5,247 nucleotides of DNA from Candidatus Arcticimaribacter sp. (GTDB lineage: Bacteria; Bacteroidota; Bacteroidia; Flavobacteriales; Flavobacteriaceae), in NCBI GenBank assembly GCA_011526335.1, contig WTJB01000212.1:1-5247 (forward strand), in the 5' to 3' direction. A program made the position numbers and the translations under genes. Shown one piece after another: positions 1-5,247 of this stretch; within the stretch, counting starts at the first letter, position 1; each line of letters begins with the position of its first letter. The notes under the pieces were generated by a model. It was given only the letters and a program-made list of their open reading frames with translations, was not told where the DNA came from and did no database searches.

Positions 1-98
1 TTGGTTACTTTAGTTACCCGTTGTACGCCCACCAAACGGTCTTTCAATTCAAGACCTCCTGGTTTAACTAGTTCTACGTTTTTATAATCTTGATACAT
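1..98 (-). CDS. rpsE: 30S ribosomal protein uS5, N-terminal fragment (3' end beyond window)
   Basis: This is the start of the gene for small-subunit protein uS5, which sits near the mRNA entry channel and contributes to decoding accuracy. Only 32 full codons plus two bases lie inside the window, reading [19 protein letters not shown] and then [14 protein letters not shown] recognise this as the uS5 N-terminus typical of Bacteroidota; the RVTKVT stretch leads into the double-stranded-RNA-binding-like S5 domain, which itself lies outside. The gene follows rplR after 9 bases, its normal place in the spc order. The ATG at 98 is chosen because it is in frame, gives the family N-terminus and follows the rplR stop. 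No Shine-Dalgarno is present at the usual distance; the bases before the ATG are CAACAACT, with A at -3. The fragment is incomplete because the window ends, not because the gene is broken. Confidence 0.95.
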   Translation of the reverse strand, partial: MYQDYKNVELVKPGGLELKDRLVGVQRVTKVT

Positions 99-107
99 AG
101 TTGTTGC

Positions 108-461
108 TTAAAATTTTAATCCTCCTTCACGAGCACCGTCGGCCAATGATTTCACACGTCCGTGATATAAATATCCACCGCGGTCAAAACGAACAACACT
201 GATGCCAGCTGCAGCAGCTTTGGCGGCAATACTTTTGCCTACTTCAGAAGCCGTGGCTTGCTTGTTGTCTTGCGCTTCGATGTCTTTGTCGCGTGATGAT
301 GCAGCAACAAGAGTTTTGCCATTGCTGTCATCAATCAACTGTGCGTATATTTCTTTGTTACTTCGAAAAACAGAGAGGCGTGGTGCTTCAGCTGTTCCAG
401 CAACCGTCTTGCGAATGCGACGACGGATACGTAATCTTCTTTCTTCTTTACTTAGTCCCAT
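108..461 (-). CDS. rplR: 50S ribosomal protein uL18
   Basis: This gene encodes uL18, a large-subunit protein that binds 5S rRNA and, with uL5, helps place the 5S particle in the central protuberance. The product has 117 residues, the usual bacterial length. The basic N-terminus (about residues 4-18, many Arg and Lys) is the flexible RNA-binding arm. [19 protein letters not shown] (27-45) and [20 protein letters not shown] (92-111) are the conserved uL18 core, ending in the typical GLKF. The ATG at 461 follows the rplF stop by 12 bases. There is no Shine-Dalgarno; the upstream bases are TCCTTATCAACT, with A at -3. The stop is TAA. It lies between rplF and rpsE as in other spc operons. Nothing is unusual in the protein. 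Confidence 0.98.
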   Translation of the reverse strand: MGLSKEERRLRIRRRIRKTVAGTAEAPRLSVFRSNKEIYAQLIDDSNGKTLVAASSRDKDIEAQDNKQATASEVGKSIAAKAAAAGISVVRFDRGGYLYHGRVKSLADGAREGGLKF

Positions 462-473
462 AGTTGATAAGGA

Positions 474-1016
474 TTATGCAGATTTACCTGCTTTTCTTCT
501 AATTTCTTCTCCTACAAATTTGACTCCTTTTCCTTTGTAAGGTTCAGGCTTGCGGAAGGATCTGATTTTTGCAGCAACAAAACCGACCAATTGCTTGTCG
601 TGTGATGTCAACTTGATGATAGGGTTTTTCCCTTTTTCAGATACCGTTTCTACTTTTACTTCTGGTGCAATATCCAGTAAGATATTGTGCGAAAAACCAA
701 GGGCTAAATCTAATTTTTGTCCTTGATTACTTGCTCTATATCCAACCCCTACGAGTTCCAATTCTTTGGTAAAACCTTTAGAAACTCCTTCTACCATATT
801 GGCCAAAAGGGCACGGTAAAGTCCGTGTTTAGATTTATGATCTTTGGATTCTGAGTTACGCTTAACGACGATGGTATTGTCTTCTTGCTCAAAAGAGACC
901 CCATCATAAGGTTGTTCTAACTCTCCGAGTTTTCCTTTTACGACCAGCTTGTCTGCTTGGATGTCAACCGTGACATCTGCAGGGACTGGGATAGGATTAT
1001 TTCCAACTCTAGACAT
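474..1016 (-). CDS. rplF: 50S ribosomal protein uL6
   Basis: This gene encodes uL6, a 50S protein that lies near the sarcin-ricin loop and the base of the uL10/bL12 stalk, where translation factors bind. The product has 180 residues, normal for the family, and should fold as two related alpha/beta domains of about residues 1-82 and 83-180. Recognisable stretches are SRVGNNPIPVP at the N-terminus, HGLYRALLANMVEGVSKGF (64-82) and the C-terminal signature RKPEPYKGKGVKF (155-167), which contacts 23S rRNA. The ATG at 1016 comes 20 bases after the rpsH stop, the longest gap in the window. That gap is purine-rich directly before the start (AAAAGAAGAAAGAA) but has no GGAGG core. This may favour loading through A-rich, unstructured mRNA, which is an inference. 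The stop is TAA. Confidence 0.98.
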   Translation of the reverse strand: MSRVGNNPIPVPADVTVDIQADKLVVKGKLGELEQPYDGVSFEQEDNTIVVKRNSESKDHKSKHGLYRALLANMVEGVSKGFTKELELVGVGYRASNQGQKLDLALGFSHNILLDIAPEVKVETVSEKGKNPIIKLTSHDKQLVGFVAAKIRSFRKPEPYKGKGVKFVGEEIRRKAGKSA

Positions 1017-1036
1017 TTCTTTCTTCTTTTAAAATT

Positions 1037-1438
1037 TTAATAAACGTAGCACAATAACTCACCACCTACATTTTCTTTTTGGGCTTGTTTTCCGGTCATT
1101 ACCCCTTTAGAGGTAGAAACGATGGAAATCCCCAAACCGTTTAAGATACGTGGCAATTCCTGTGCACCAGCGTACTGACGTAAACCGGGTGTACTGATGC
1201 GTTGTATTTTCTTGATCACGGGTTCTTTAGTCGCTTGATCGTACTTTAAAGCGATCTTGATACTTCCTTGGTTGTTGGGCGTATCTTCGAATTTATAACT
1301 AAGGATATACCCTTGATCAAACAATATTTTTGTGATTTCTTTTTTAACGTTAGAAGCAGGAATGCTCACTACACGATGGCCTGCGGAGTTGGCATTACGG
1401 ATTCGAGTTAAATAATCGGCTAATGGATCTGTAAACAT
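1037..1438 (-). CDS. rpsH: 30S ribosomal protein uS8
   Basis: This gene encodes uS8, a primary 16S rRNA-binding protein that organises the central domain of the 30S subunit. In E. coli it also represses the spc operon by binding its mRNA near the rplE start. The product has 133 residues. The N-terminal domain starts FTDPLADYLTRIRNA. The C-terminal RNA-binding domain carries the signature STSKGVMTGKQAQKENVGG (108-126) and ends GELLCYVY. FDQGYILSYKFED (40-52) resembles other Bacteroidota homologues. The ATG at 1438 follows rpsN by 17 bases, with TAAAAAATTAGACGATT upstream, A at -3 and no Shine-Dalgarno. The stop is TAA. I saw no obvious E. coli-like uS8 target around the rplE start, so autoregulation here is unproven. 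Confidence 0.98.
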   Translation of the reverse strand: MFTDPLADYLTRIRNANSAGHRVVSIPASNVKKEITKILFDQGYILSYKFEDTPNNQGSIKIALKYDQATKEPVIKKIQRISTPGLRQYAGAQELPRILNGLGISIVSTSKGVMTGKQAQKENVGGELLCYVY

Positions 1439-1455
1439 AATCGTCTAATTTTTTA

Positions 1456-1725
1456 TTACCAACTGGCTTTGGTTACACCTGGAATCAGTCCTTTATTGGC
1501 CATTTCTCTAAAGGTTACCCTTGAGATACCAAACTGGCGCATATAGCCTTTAGGTCTTCCTGTTAATTTACAACGGTTGTGCATGCGAATAGGCGATGCA
1601 TTTTTAGGTAACTTTTGGAGTGCTTCATAGTCTCCAGCTTCTTTTAACGCTTTGCGTTTCGCAGCGTATTTTGCAACAGTTTTGGCGCGTTTTACTTCAC
1701 GAGCCTTCATGGATTCTTTTGCCAT
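1456..1725 (-). CDS. rpsN: 30S ribosomal protein uS14, zinc-free (C-) long form
   Basis: This gene encodes uS14, a late-joining protein of the 30S head that contacts uS3, uS10 and uS19. The product has 89 residues, the length of the long bacterial form. The C-terminal half contains [26 protein letters not shown] (51-76) and ends [11 protein letters not shown], the family hallmark. Only one cysteine (C52) is present, so the paired CxxC motifs of the short zinc-binding form are absent and the protein should not bind zinc. The N-terminal part (1-40) is Lys/Ala-rich and probably helical. The ATG at 1725 lies one base after the rplE stop (TAAG then ATG), so translation is probably coupled to rplE by ribosomes that end there. 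No Shine-Dalgarno is present. The stop is TAA. Confidence 0.98.
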   Translation of the reverse strand: MAKESMKAREVKRAKTVAKYAAKRKALKEAGDYEALQKLPKNASPIRMHNRCKLTGRPKGYMRQFGISRVTFREMANKGLIPGVTKASW

Positions 1726-1726
1726 C

Positions 1727-2278
1727 TTAATTCTTTTTAAAGGGAATCCCTAGTTGGTTTAACAATGATTTTGCTTCTTTATCTGTAGAGGCAGACGTCA
1801 CAAATGTGATGTCCATCCCTGAGATTTTATTTACTTTATCGATATTGATTTCAGGAAATATAATCTGCTCGGTTACCCCAAGGTTATAGTTTCCACGCCC
1901 GTCAAATCCGTTGGGTTTTACTCCTTGGAAGTCACGTACACGCGGTAAAGCTACAGTAACCAAACGGTCTAGGAATTCGTACATACGCTCTCCTCTAAGG
2001 GTTACTTTAGCACCAATGGGCATTCCTTTTCTTAGTTTAAAGGAAGCAACATCTTTTTTCGATATTGTAGCCACGGCTTTTTGCCCGGTGATGTTGGTTA
2101 ACTCGTCTACAGCGTAGTCGATTAATTTTTTGTCTGCAATCGCTGCTCCAACCCCACGGCTAAGCACGATTTTTTCTAAACGAGGCACTTGCATGACATT
2201 TTTATAGCCAAACTCTTCCGTTAGAGCTCCTATAATACGCTCGTTAAATTCTTTTTTAAGTCTTGGTAGATAGCTCAT
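1727..2278 (-). CDS. rplE: 50S ribosomal protein uL5
   Basis: This gene encodes uL5, a 5S rRNA-binding protein of the central protuberance that touches P-site tRNA and bridges to the 30S head. The product has 183 residues, near the usual 179-185. Conserved parts are [21 protein letters not shown] (31-51), [33 protein letters not shown] (64-96), which includes the loop that approaches t[26 protein letters not shown] (97-119), and the C-terminal [23 protein letters not shown] (147-169). The wording is Bacteroidota-like. The ATG at 2278 is separated from the rplX stop (TAG) by two bases. It has no Shine-Dalgarno, and the -3 base is the G of that stop codon, so translational coupling to rplX is likely. 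The stop is TAA, one base before rpsN. In E. coli this start region is the uS8 repressor site; I do not claim it here. Confidence 0.98.
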   Translation of the reverse strand: MSYLPRLKKEFNERIIGALTEEFGYKNVMQVPRLEKIVLSRGVGAAIADKKLIDYAVDELTNITGQKAVATISKKDVASFKLRKGMPIGAKVTLRGERMYEFLDRLVTVALPRVRDFQGVKPNGFDGRGNYNLGVTEQIIFPEINIDKVNKISGMDITFVTSASTDKEAKSLLNQLGIPFKKN

Positions 2279-2280
2279 AA

Positions 2281-2592
2281 CTAGATTACTTCATTTGTTT
2301 TTTTAGCATATCTAACTTTTTGATCGCCTTCCATACGGTAGCCTACACGTGTAGCTTGGCCATCAGCTGTCAAAAGGGTTAGATTCGATATTTGTAGAGG
2401 AGCTTCTTTTTCGATGATTCCTCCTTGTGGGTTTTGAGCGCTAGGCTTGGCGTGTTTTTTCACCAAGTTTACCCCTTCTACAACGGCTTTGTTTACATCA
2501 CGTAAAACTTTGGCTACTGTACCTTCGGTGCCTTTATGCTCCCCCGCTATTACGCGTACCTTGTCTCCTTTTTTGATCTTAATCTTACTCAT
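2281..2592 (-). CDS. rplX: 50S ribosomal protein uL24
   Basis: This gene encodes uL24, an early assembly protein that starts folding of 23S rRNA domain I and lies beside the exit of the peptide tunnel. The product has 103 residues, as usual in bacteria. A KOW motif occupies about residues 6-33 ([20 protein letters not shown] and on), followed by [15 protein letters not shown] (37-51) and [16 protein letters not shown] (56-71), both typical of uL24. The ATG at 2592 follows the rplN stop by 10 bases (TATTACTAAG), with A at -3 and no Shine-Dalgarno. The stop is TAG, one of three non-TAA stops in the window. The internal codons for Q-G-G-I-I contain AAGGAGGAATCAT, close to the real rplP ribosome-binding site but followed by ATC, not a start. 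Confidence 0.98.
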   Translation of the reverse strand: MSKIKIKKGDKVRVIAGEHKGTEGTVAKVLRDVNKAVVEGVNLVKKHAKPSAQNPQGGIIEKEAPLQISNLTLLTADGQATRVGYRMEGDQKVRYAKKTNEVI

Positions 2593-2602
2593 CTTAGTAA
2601 TA

Positions 2603-2971
2603 TTACAGCACCTCGGGTGCTAATGATACAATTTTCATGAATTGCTTGTCGCGCAATTCTCGGGCAACTGGTCCAAATACACGTGTTCCTCTCATCTCCC
2701 CAGTAGGGTTCAAGAGTACACAAGCATTGTCGTCAAAACGGATATATGACCCATCTGCTCTACGAACTTCTTTTGTTGTACGTACGACTACGGCGGTAGA
2801 TACTTGCCCTTTCTTTACTGTTCCAGAAGGGGTAGCTTCTTTTACCGTAACAACGATTTTATCTCCTACAGAAGCATAACGTCTTTTGGTTCCTCCCAAT
2901 ACACGGATGGTCAACACCTCTTTTGCTCCAGTGTTGTCGGCAACTTTTAATCTTGATTCTTGTTGTAACAT
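2603..2971 (-). CDS. rplN: 50S ribosomal protein uL14
   Basis: This gene encodes uL14, a five-stranded beta-barrel protein at the 50S-30S interface that forms intersubunit bridges and is the contact point for the silencing factor RsfS in many bacteria. The product has 122 residues, exactly the usual length. Conserved stretches are [18 protein letters not shown] (2-19), the signature [20 protein letters not shown] (55-74) running on through [13 protein letters not shown] (75-87), and [14 protein letters not shown] (95-108). In E. coli this gene opens the spc operon with its own promoter. Here its ATG is only two bases after the rpsQ stop (TAATC then ATG), leaving no room for a promoter between the genes. 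A start site inside rpsQ cannot be excluded by eye. There is no Shine-Dalgarno and -3 is A. The stop is TAA. Confidence 0.99.
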   Translation of the reverse strand: MLQQESRLKVADNTGAKEVLTIRVLGGTKRRYASVGDKIVVTVKEATPSGTVKKGQVSTAVVVRTTKEVRRADGSYIRFDDNACVLLNPTGEMRGTRVFGPVARELRDKQFMKIVSLAPEVL

Positions 2972-2973
2972 GA

Positions 2974-3231
2974 TTATTTGGCTCTTTCAATTATTTCAAC
3001 TAGACGCCAGCACTTTGATTTACTCATTGGGCGGGTCTCCATGATTTTTACAGTGTCACCTACATTACAGTCATTGGTGTCATCGTGCGCTACGTACTTT
3101 TTCGTTTTCAAAACGAACTTCCCGTACATAGGATGTTTTACGCGTTTTACCTCAGAAACCACAATAGATTTCTCCATTTTGTTACTGGTTACAACACCAA
3201 TTCTTTCTTTTCTTAGGTTTCTATTTTCCAT
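2974..3231 (-). CDS. rpsQ: 30S ribosomal protein uS17
   Basis: This gene encodes uS17, a primary 16S rRNA-binding protein with an OB fold needed for early assembly of the 30S body. The product has 85 residues, typical for the family. The N-terminal part [22 protein letters not shown] (4-25) starts the OB fold; [20 protein letters not shown] (32-51) and the signature [20 protein letters not shown] (58-77) follow. The chosen ATG at 3231 lies inside the last codons of rpmC, giving an 11-base overlap in a different frame; it is supported because [12 protein letters not shown] matches the family N-terminus and no later ATG keeps it. The overlap points to translational coupling with rpmC. The stop is TAA, two bases before rplN. 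Confidence 0.98.
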   Translation of the reverse strand: MENRNLRKERIGVVTSNKMEKSIVVSEVKRVKHPMYGKFVLKTKKYVAHDDTNDCNVGDTVKIMETRPMSKSKCWRLVEIIERAK

Positions 3232-3430
3232 TTTCTACGCTTTCTTGTTGTCTTTCAGTGATCGCTGTTTGGATACGGGCAACGGTACGTCGTGCCGATC
3301 GTAATTGAAGCGGATTTTCTAAGGGAGTAATGGCGTGAGCCATACGCAATTCAGTCAATTGCTTTTGACTGTCTGCAAGTTTGTCTTGAAGATCTTCTAG
3401 TGTAAGATTTTTAATTTCGGATTGTTTCAT
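3221..3430 (-). CDS. rpmC: 50S ribosomal protein uL29
   Basis: This gene encodes uL29, a small helical protein at the peptide tunnel exit that, with uL23, forms the docking area for trigger factor and the signal recognition particle. The product has 69 residues, within the usual 60-70. Two long helices are expected: about residues 8-33 ([20 protein letters not shown] and on) and 39-66. The family signature [18 protein letters not shown] is at 38-55. The ATG at 3430 follows the rplP stop by 15 bases (AAAGAGATCGAAAAA), a purine-rich leader with only a weak AGAG match to the Shine-Dalgarno. The gene ends with TAG, which lies inside the first codons of rpsQ, an 11-base overlap. Nothing else is unusual. 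Confidence 0.98.
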   Translation of the reverse strand: MKQSEIKNLTLEDLQDKLADSQKQLTELRMAHAITPLENPLQLRSARRTVARIQTAITERQQESVENGK

Positions 3431-3445
3431 TTTTTCGATCTCTTT

Positions 3446-3865
3446 TTAGGCTTGAAAATCTCTTGCGATGATAAACTTAGTCTTTACCGGAAGCTTTTGT
3501 GCAGCAAGGCGAAGGGCCTCTTTAGCAATGTCCATAGGAACGCCAGAGATCTCAAATAAGATACGTCCTGGCTTTACTACAGCAACAAAATATTCTGGTG
3601 CTCCTTTCCCTTTCCCCATACGTACCTCTAAAGGTTTTTTGGTGATGGGTTTGTCTGGGAAAATTTTGATCCATAATTGACCTTCACGTTTCATGTAACG
3701 AGTAGCGGCAATACGTGCAGCTTCTATTTGACGTGAGGTGATGAATTTTGAATCTAAAGCTTTGATTCCAAACATTCCGTTAGAAAGTTGGTGTCCGCGC
3801 TGCGAAAGACCTTTCATACGGCCTTTCTGCGTTTTACGGAATTTTGTTCTTTTAGGTTGTAACAT
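3446..3865 (-). CDS. rplP: 50S ribosomal protein uL16
   Basis: This gene encodes uL16, a late-assembly 50S protein next to the A-site tRNA elbow that is needed for peptidyl-transfer activity. The product has 139 residues. The basic N-terminus ([17 protein letters not shown], 4-20) is typical. The core includes [56 protein letters not shown], given here in outline as residues 37-92. R82 in RMGKGKG corresponds to E. coli Arg81, the residue hydroxylated by YcfD/RoxA; whether this organism has such an enzyme cannot be seen here. The ATG at 3865 follows the rpsC stop by 13 bases and, uniquely in the window, has a strong Shine-Dalgarno (GGGAGGAATC before ATG). The stop is TAA. Confidence 0.98.
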   Translation of the reverse strand: MLQPKRTKFRKTQKGRMKGLSQRGHQLSNGMFGIKALDSKFITSRQIEAARIAATRYMKREGQLWIKIFPDKPITKKPLEVRMGKGKGAPEYFVAVVKPGRILFEISGVPMDIAKEALRLAAQKLPVKTKFIIARDFQA

Positions 3866-3868
3866 GAT

Positions 3869-3875
3869 TCCTCCC
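3869..3875 (-). promoter_or_regulatory. Strong Shine-Dalgarno sequence of rplP
   Basis: Read on the minus strand, the 13-base gap between rpsC and rplP is ATAGGGAGGAATC directly before the ATG. GGGAGGA contains GGAGG, complementary to the CCUCC of the 16S rRNA 3' end, and four bases (AATC) lie between the last G and the start codon. It is the only one of the 13 starts visible here with such a site. It confirms the rplP start and suggests that rplP can be initiated independently of ribosomes finishing rpsC. Its actual use in this lineage, where the anti-Shine-Dalgarno is thought to be largely masked, is unproven. Confidence 0.75.
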
Positions 3876-3878
3876 TAT

Positions 3879-4592
3879 TTATTTTCTACGTCGTTGACGT
3901 TGATTGTTATTCTTCCCTCCTTGGTTTGATTTCTTCTGCATGCCTACCAGGGGAGACAATTCGCGTTTTCCGTACACTTCCCCTTTCATGATCCATACTT
4001 TAATGCCCAAACGACCGTAGGTCGTGTGCGCTTCTACTAAAGCATAATCAATATCAGCACGAAATGTAGACAATGGAATACGTCCTTCTTTGTAAGACTC
4101 TGAACGTGCCATTTCAGCCCCGTTCAAACGACCTGAAATTTGGATTTTAATCCCCTCAGAGTTCATACGCATTGCTGCAGCAATTGCCATCTTGATGGCA
4201 CGTCTGTACGAGATACGTCCTTCAATCTGACGGGCGATAGAAGCCCCTACCAAACGCGCATCCAATTCTGGGCGTTTGATTTCAAAGATGTTGATCTGAA
4301 CTTCTTTCCCAGTAATTTTCTTGAGCTCTTCTTTTAGCTTGTCTACTTCTTGTCCGGCTTTACCAATGATAATCCCTGGACGAGCCGTAGTGATGGTAAC
4401 AGTGATAAGCTTAAGGGTACGTTCAATGATAACATTAGAAACGCTAGCTTTAGCCAAACGGGCATGAATGTATTTTCTGATCTTATCGTCTTCTGCAATT
4501 TTATCTCCGTAGTCATTGCCTCCATACCAGTTGGAGTCCCATCCGCGGATAATGCCTAAACGATTTCCTATTGGATTAGTTTTCTGTCCCAT
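3879..4592 (-). CDS. rpsC: 30S ribosomal protein uS3
   Basis: This gene encodes uS3, a 30S head protein that lines the mRNA entry tunnel. The product has 237 residues, near the E. coli length of 233. It starts [20 protein letters not shown], the family N-terminus. A KH type 2 domain covers about residues 40-108, with its GxxG loop as GKAG at 77-80. The C-terminal S3 domain (about 110-215) includes R130, R131 and K134 in [10 protein letters not shown], matching the E. coli Arg131/Arg132/Lys135 set linked to ribosomal mRNA helicase activity, and ends with [19 protein letters not shown] (190-208). A low-complexity tail follows ([17 protein letters not shown], 221-237). The ATG at 4592 is one base after the rplV stop (TAAT then ATG), so coupling to rplV is likely; no Shine-Dalgarno is visible. 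The stop is TAA. Confidence 0.98.
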   Translation of the reverse strand: MGQKTNPIGNRLGIIRGWDSNWYGGNDYGDKIAEDDKIRKYIHARLAKASVSNVIIERTLKLITVTITTARPGIIIGKAGQEVDKLKEELKKITGKEVQINIFEIKRPELDARLVGASIARQIEGRISYRRAIKMAIAAAMRMNSEGIKIQISGRLNGAEMARSESYKEGRIPLSTFRADIDYALVEAHTTYGRLGIKVWIMKGEVYGKRELSPLVGMQKKSNQGGKNNNQRQRRRK

Positions 4593-4593
4593 A

Positions 4594-4998
4594 TTAACTG
4601 TCTAAATTATTTGCTCCTAATACTAGGGTTACGTGATTTGAGCGTTTGCGGATACGGTGCGCACGTCCTTGCGGAGCGGGACGCAAACGTTTTAACATAC
4701 TTCCACCATCTACTCTGATTTCTTTCACAAAAAGTCCAGCTTTCTCGATGTCTGCATCTTCGTTTTTCGCTTGCCAGTTGGCCAAAGCAGAAAGCAAGAG
4801 TTTTTCTACTCTTCTAGACGCTTCTTTAGGGTTGAACTTTAAAATTGCTAAGGCTTTATTGACATCCTCACCACGTACTAAATCTGCAACTAAGCGCATT
4901 TTGCGTGGAGAAGTTGGGCAGTTGTTCAACTTGGCAAAAGCAAGTGATTTCTTGGCTTCTTTTGCAGCCTCAGAAGATTGTCTTTTACGATTTCCCAT
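4594..4998 (-). CDS. rplV: 50S ribosomal protein uL22
   Basis: This gene encodes uL22, which binds all domains of 23S rRNA and sends a long beta-hairpin to the narrow part of the peptide exit tunnel. The product has 134 residues, longer than the 110 of E. coli, because of an extra Lys/Ala/Glu-rich N-terminus (about residues 1-20, [20 protein letters not shown]) known from Bacteroidota homologues. The core begins [22 protein letters not shown] (22-43), followed by [22 protein letters not shown] (58-79). The tunnel hairpin is around 92-114 ([20 protein letters not shown] and on); MLKR at 101-104 aligns with the region where E. coli deletions give erythromycin resistance, and it looks intact. 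The ATG at 4998 lies two bases after the rpsS stop (TAGAC then ATG), without a Shine-Dalgarno. The stop is TAA. Confidence 0.98.
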   Translation of the reverse strand: MGNRKRQSSEAAKEAKKSLAFAKLNNCPTSPRKMRLVADLVRGEDVNKALAILKFNPKEASRRVEKLLLSALANWQAKNEDADIEKAGLFVKEIRVDGGSMLKRLRPAPQGRAHRIRKRSNHVTLVLGANNLDS

Positions 4999-5000
4999 GT

Positions 5001-5247
5001 CTATTTATTTCCTTTATTTTTTGCTCCACCGTGTCCTCTGTAAGAACGTGTTGGAGAAAATTCACCTAATTTATGTCCTACCATATTCTCTGTTACATAA
5101 ACAGGAATAAATTGTCTTCCGTTGTGTACACCGATTGTTTGTCCCACAAAATCAGGCGTGATCAATGATGCTCTAGACCATGTTTTGATAACGGTCTTTT
5201 TTCCTGACTCTACATTGGCCAAAACCTTTTTCTCAAGGCTGTGGTGT
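5001..5247 (-). CDS. rpsS: 30S ribosomal protein uS19, 5' end cut by window edge
   Basis: This gene encodes uS19, a 30S head protein that pairs with uS13, contacts A-site tRNA and takes part in intersubunit bridges. The window contains 81 codons plus one base of the preceding codon, so the gene runs off the right edge. The visible protein starts [20 protein letters not shown] and contains [25 protein letters not shown] (22-46 of the fragment) and [19 protein letters not shown] (49-67), the family signature, ending in [12 protein letters not shown]. About 11 residues, probably of the MARSLKKGPF type, are missing. A TTG at 5222 could be taken as a start, but reading continues in frame upstream with recognisable uS19 sequence, so it is an internal leucine. 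The stop is TAG, two bases before rplV. Confidence 0.97.
   Translation of the reverse strand, partial: HHSLEKKVLANVESGKKTVIKTWSRASLITPDFVGQTIGVHNGRQFIPVYVTENMVGHKLGEFSPTRSYRGHGGAKNKGNK

Noticed and set aside
54..60. AGGAGGT inside rpsE followed six bases later by TTG, as a possible internal start.
   Set aside because: The bases encode the conserved PGGLEL of uS5; the upstream ATG gives the full family N-terminus, and TTG starts have no support here.
120..127. AAGGAGGA near the end of rplR as a possible Shine-Dalgarno for rpsE.
   Set aside because: The GGAGG core ends about 22 bases before the rpsE ATG, too far for normal pairing, and it encodes the conserved EGGLKF C-terminus of uL18.
1029..1040. 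The palindrome TTAAAATTTTAA at the rpsH end, identical to one at 108-119 at the rplR end.
   Set aside because: It is pure A/T, too weak for a terminator hairpin. At rplR it is dictated by the codons for LKF and the stop. Two copies in A+T-rich DNA are plausibly coincidence.
2250..2310. A uS8-binding repressor hairpin at the rplX-rplE junction, as in E. coli.
   Set aside because: I looked for a helix-21-like stem around the rplE start and saw none that I could defend by eye. RNA folding and covariation across relatives would be needed to claim it.
4343..4525. A 60-codon minus-strand open frame inside rpsC in another frame.
   Set aside because: It is nested in the KH-domain coding region of uS3, has no initiation signal, and its leucine/serine-rich translation looks like an out-of-frame reading.
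4646..5110. A 154-codon open frame on the plus strand across rplV and rpsS.
   Set aside because: It lies opposite two certain ribosomal protein genes, matches no family I know, and is the expected antisense shadow of conserved coding sequence. The other plus-strand frames (for example 202-540, 2978-3304 and 3468-3680) are rejected for the same reason.
5220..5222. TTG at 5222 as the start of rpsS.
   Set aside because: The frame stays open to the window edge and encodes HHSLEKKV, recognisable uS19 sequence, so the true start lies beyond the window.

Overview
The window is a stretch of the main ribosomal-protein gene cluster of a bacterium of the phylum Bacteroidota, most likely class Flavobacteriia. 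All genes are read from the minus strand. In transcription order (right to left) they are rpsS (5' end cut by the window edge), rplV, rpsC, rplP, rpmC, rpsQ, rplN, rplX, rplE, rpsN, rpsH, rplF, rplR and rpsE (only the first 32 codons are inside). This is the standard bacterial S10-spc order with no insertion, loss or rearrangement. The lineage call rests on the wording of several proteins: the uS5 N-terminus [19 protein letters not shown], the extended uL22 N-terminus, uL5 and uS8. Moderate A+T content, a preference for TAA stops and almost no Shine-Dalgarno sequences agree with it. Genus cannot be named from this evidence.

Layout. Positions 5247-2974 hold the distal half of the S10 block (uS19, uL22, uS3, uL16, uL29, uS17). 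Positions 2971-1 hold the proximal part of the spc block (uL14, uL24, uL5, uS14, uS8, uL6, uL18, uS5). Only 2 bases separate uS17 from uL14, so the two blocks are physically continuous and probably co-transcribed. Gaps between genes run from an 11-base overlap (rpmC/rpsQ) to 20 bases (rpsH-rplF). None has room for a promoter, terminator or RNA gene. No mobile element, repeat array, CRISPR or non-coding RNA was found, and there is no gene-free stretch over 300 bases.

All products are structural parts of the 70S ribosome and are made together for assembly: 30S proteins uS19, uS3, uS17, uS14, uS8 and uS5, and 50S proteins uL22, uL16, uL29, uL14, uL24, uL5, uL6 and uL18. I see no new biological system here. 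The observations worth keeping concern translation initiation. Of 13 visible starts, only rplP has a strong Shine-Dalgarno sequence, every start has a purine at -3, and GGAGG occurs freely inside the genes.
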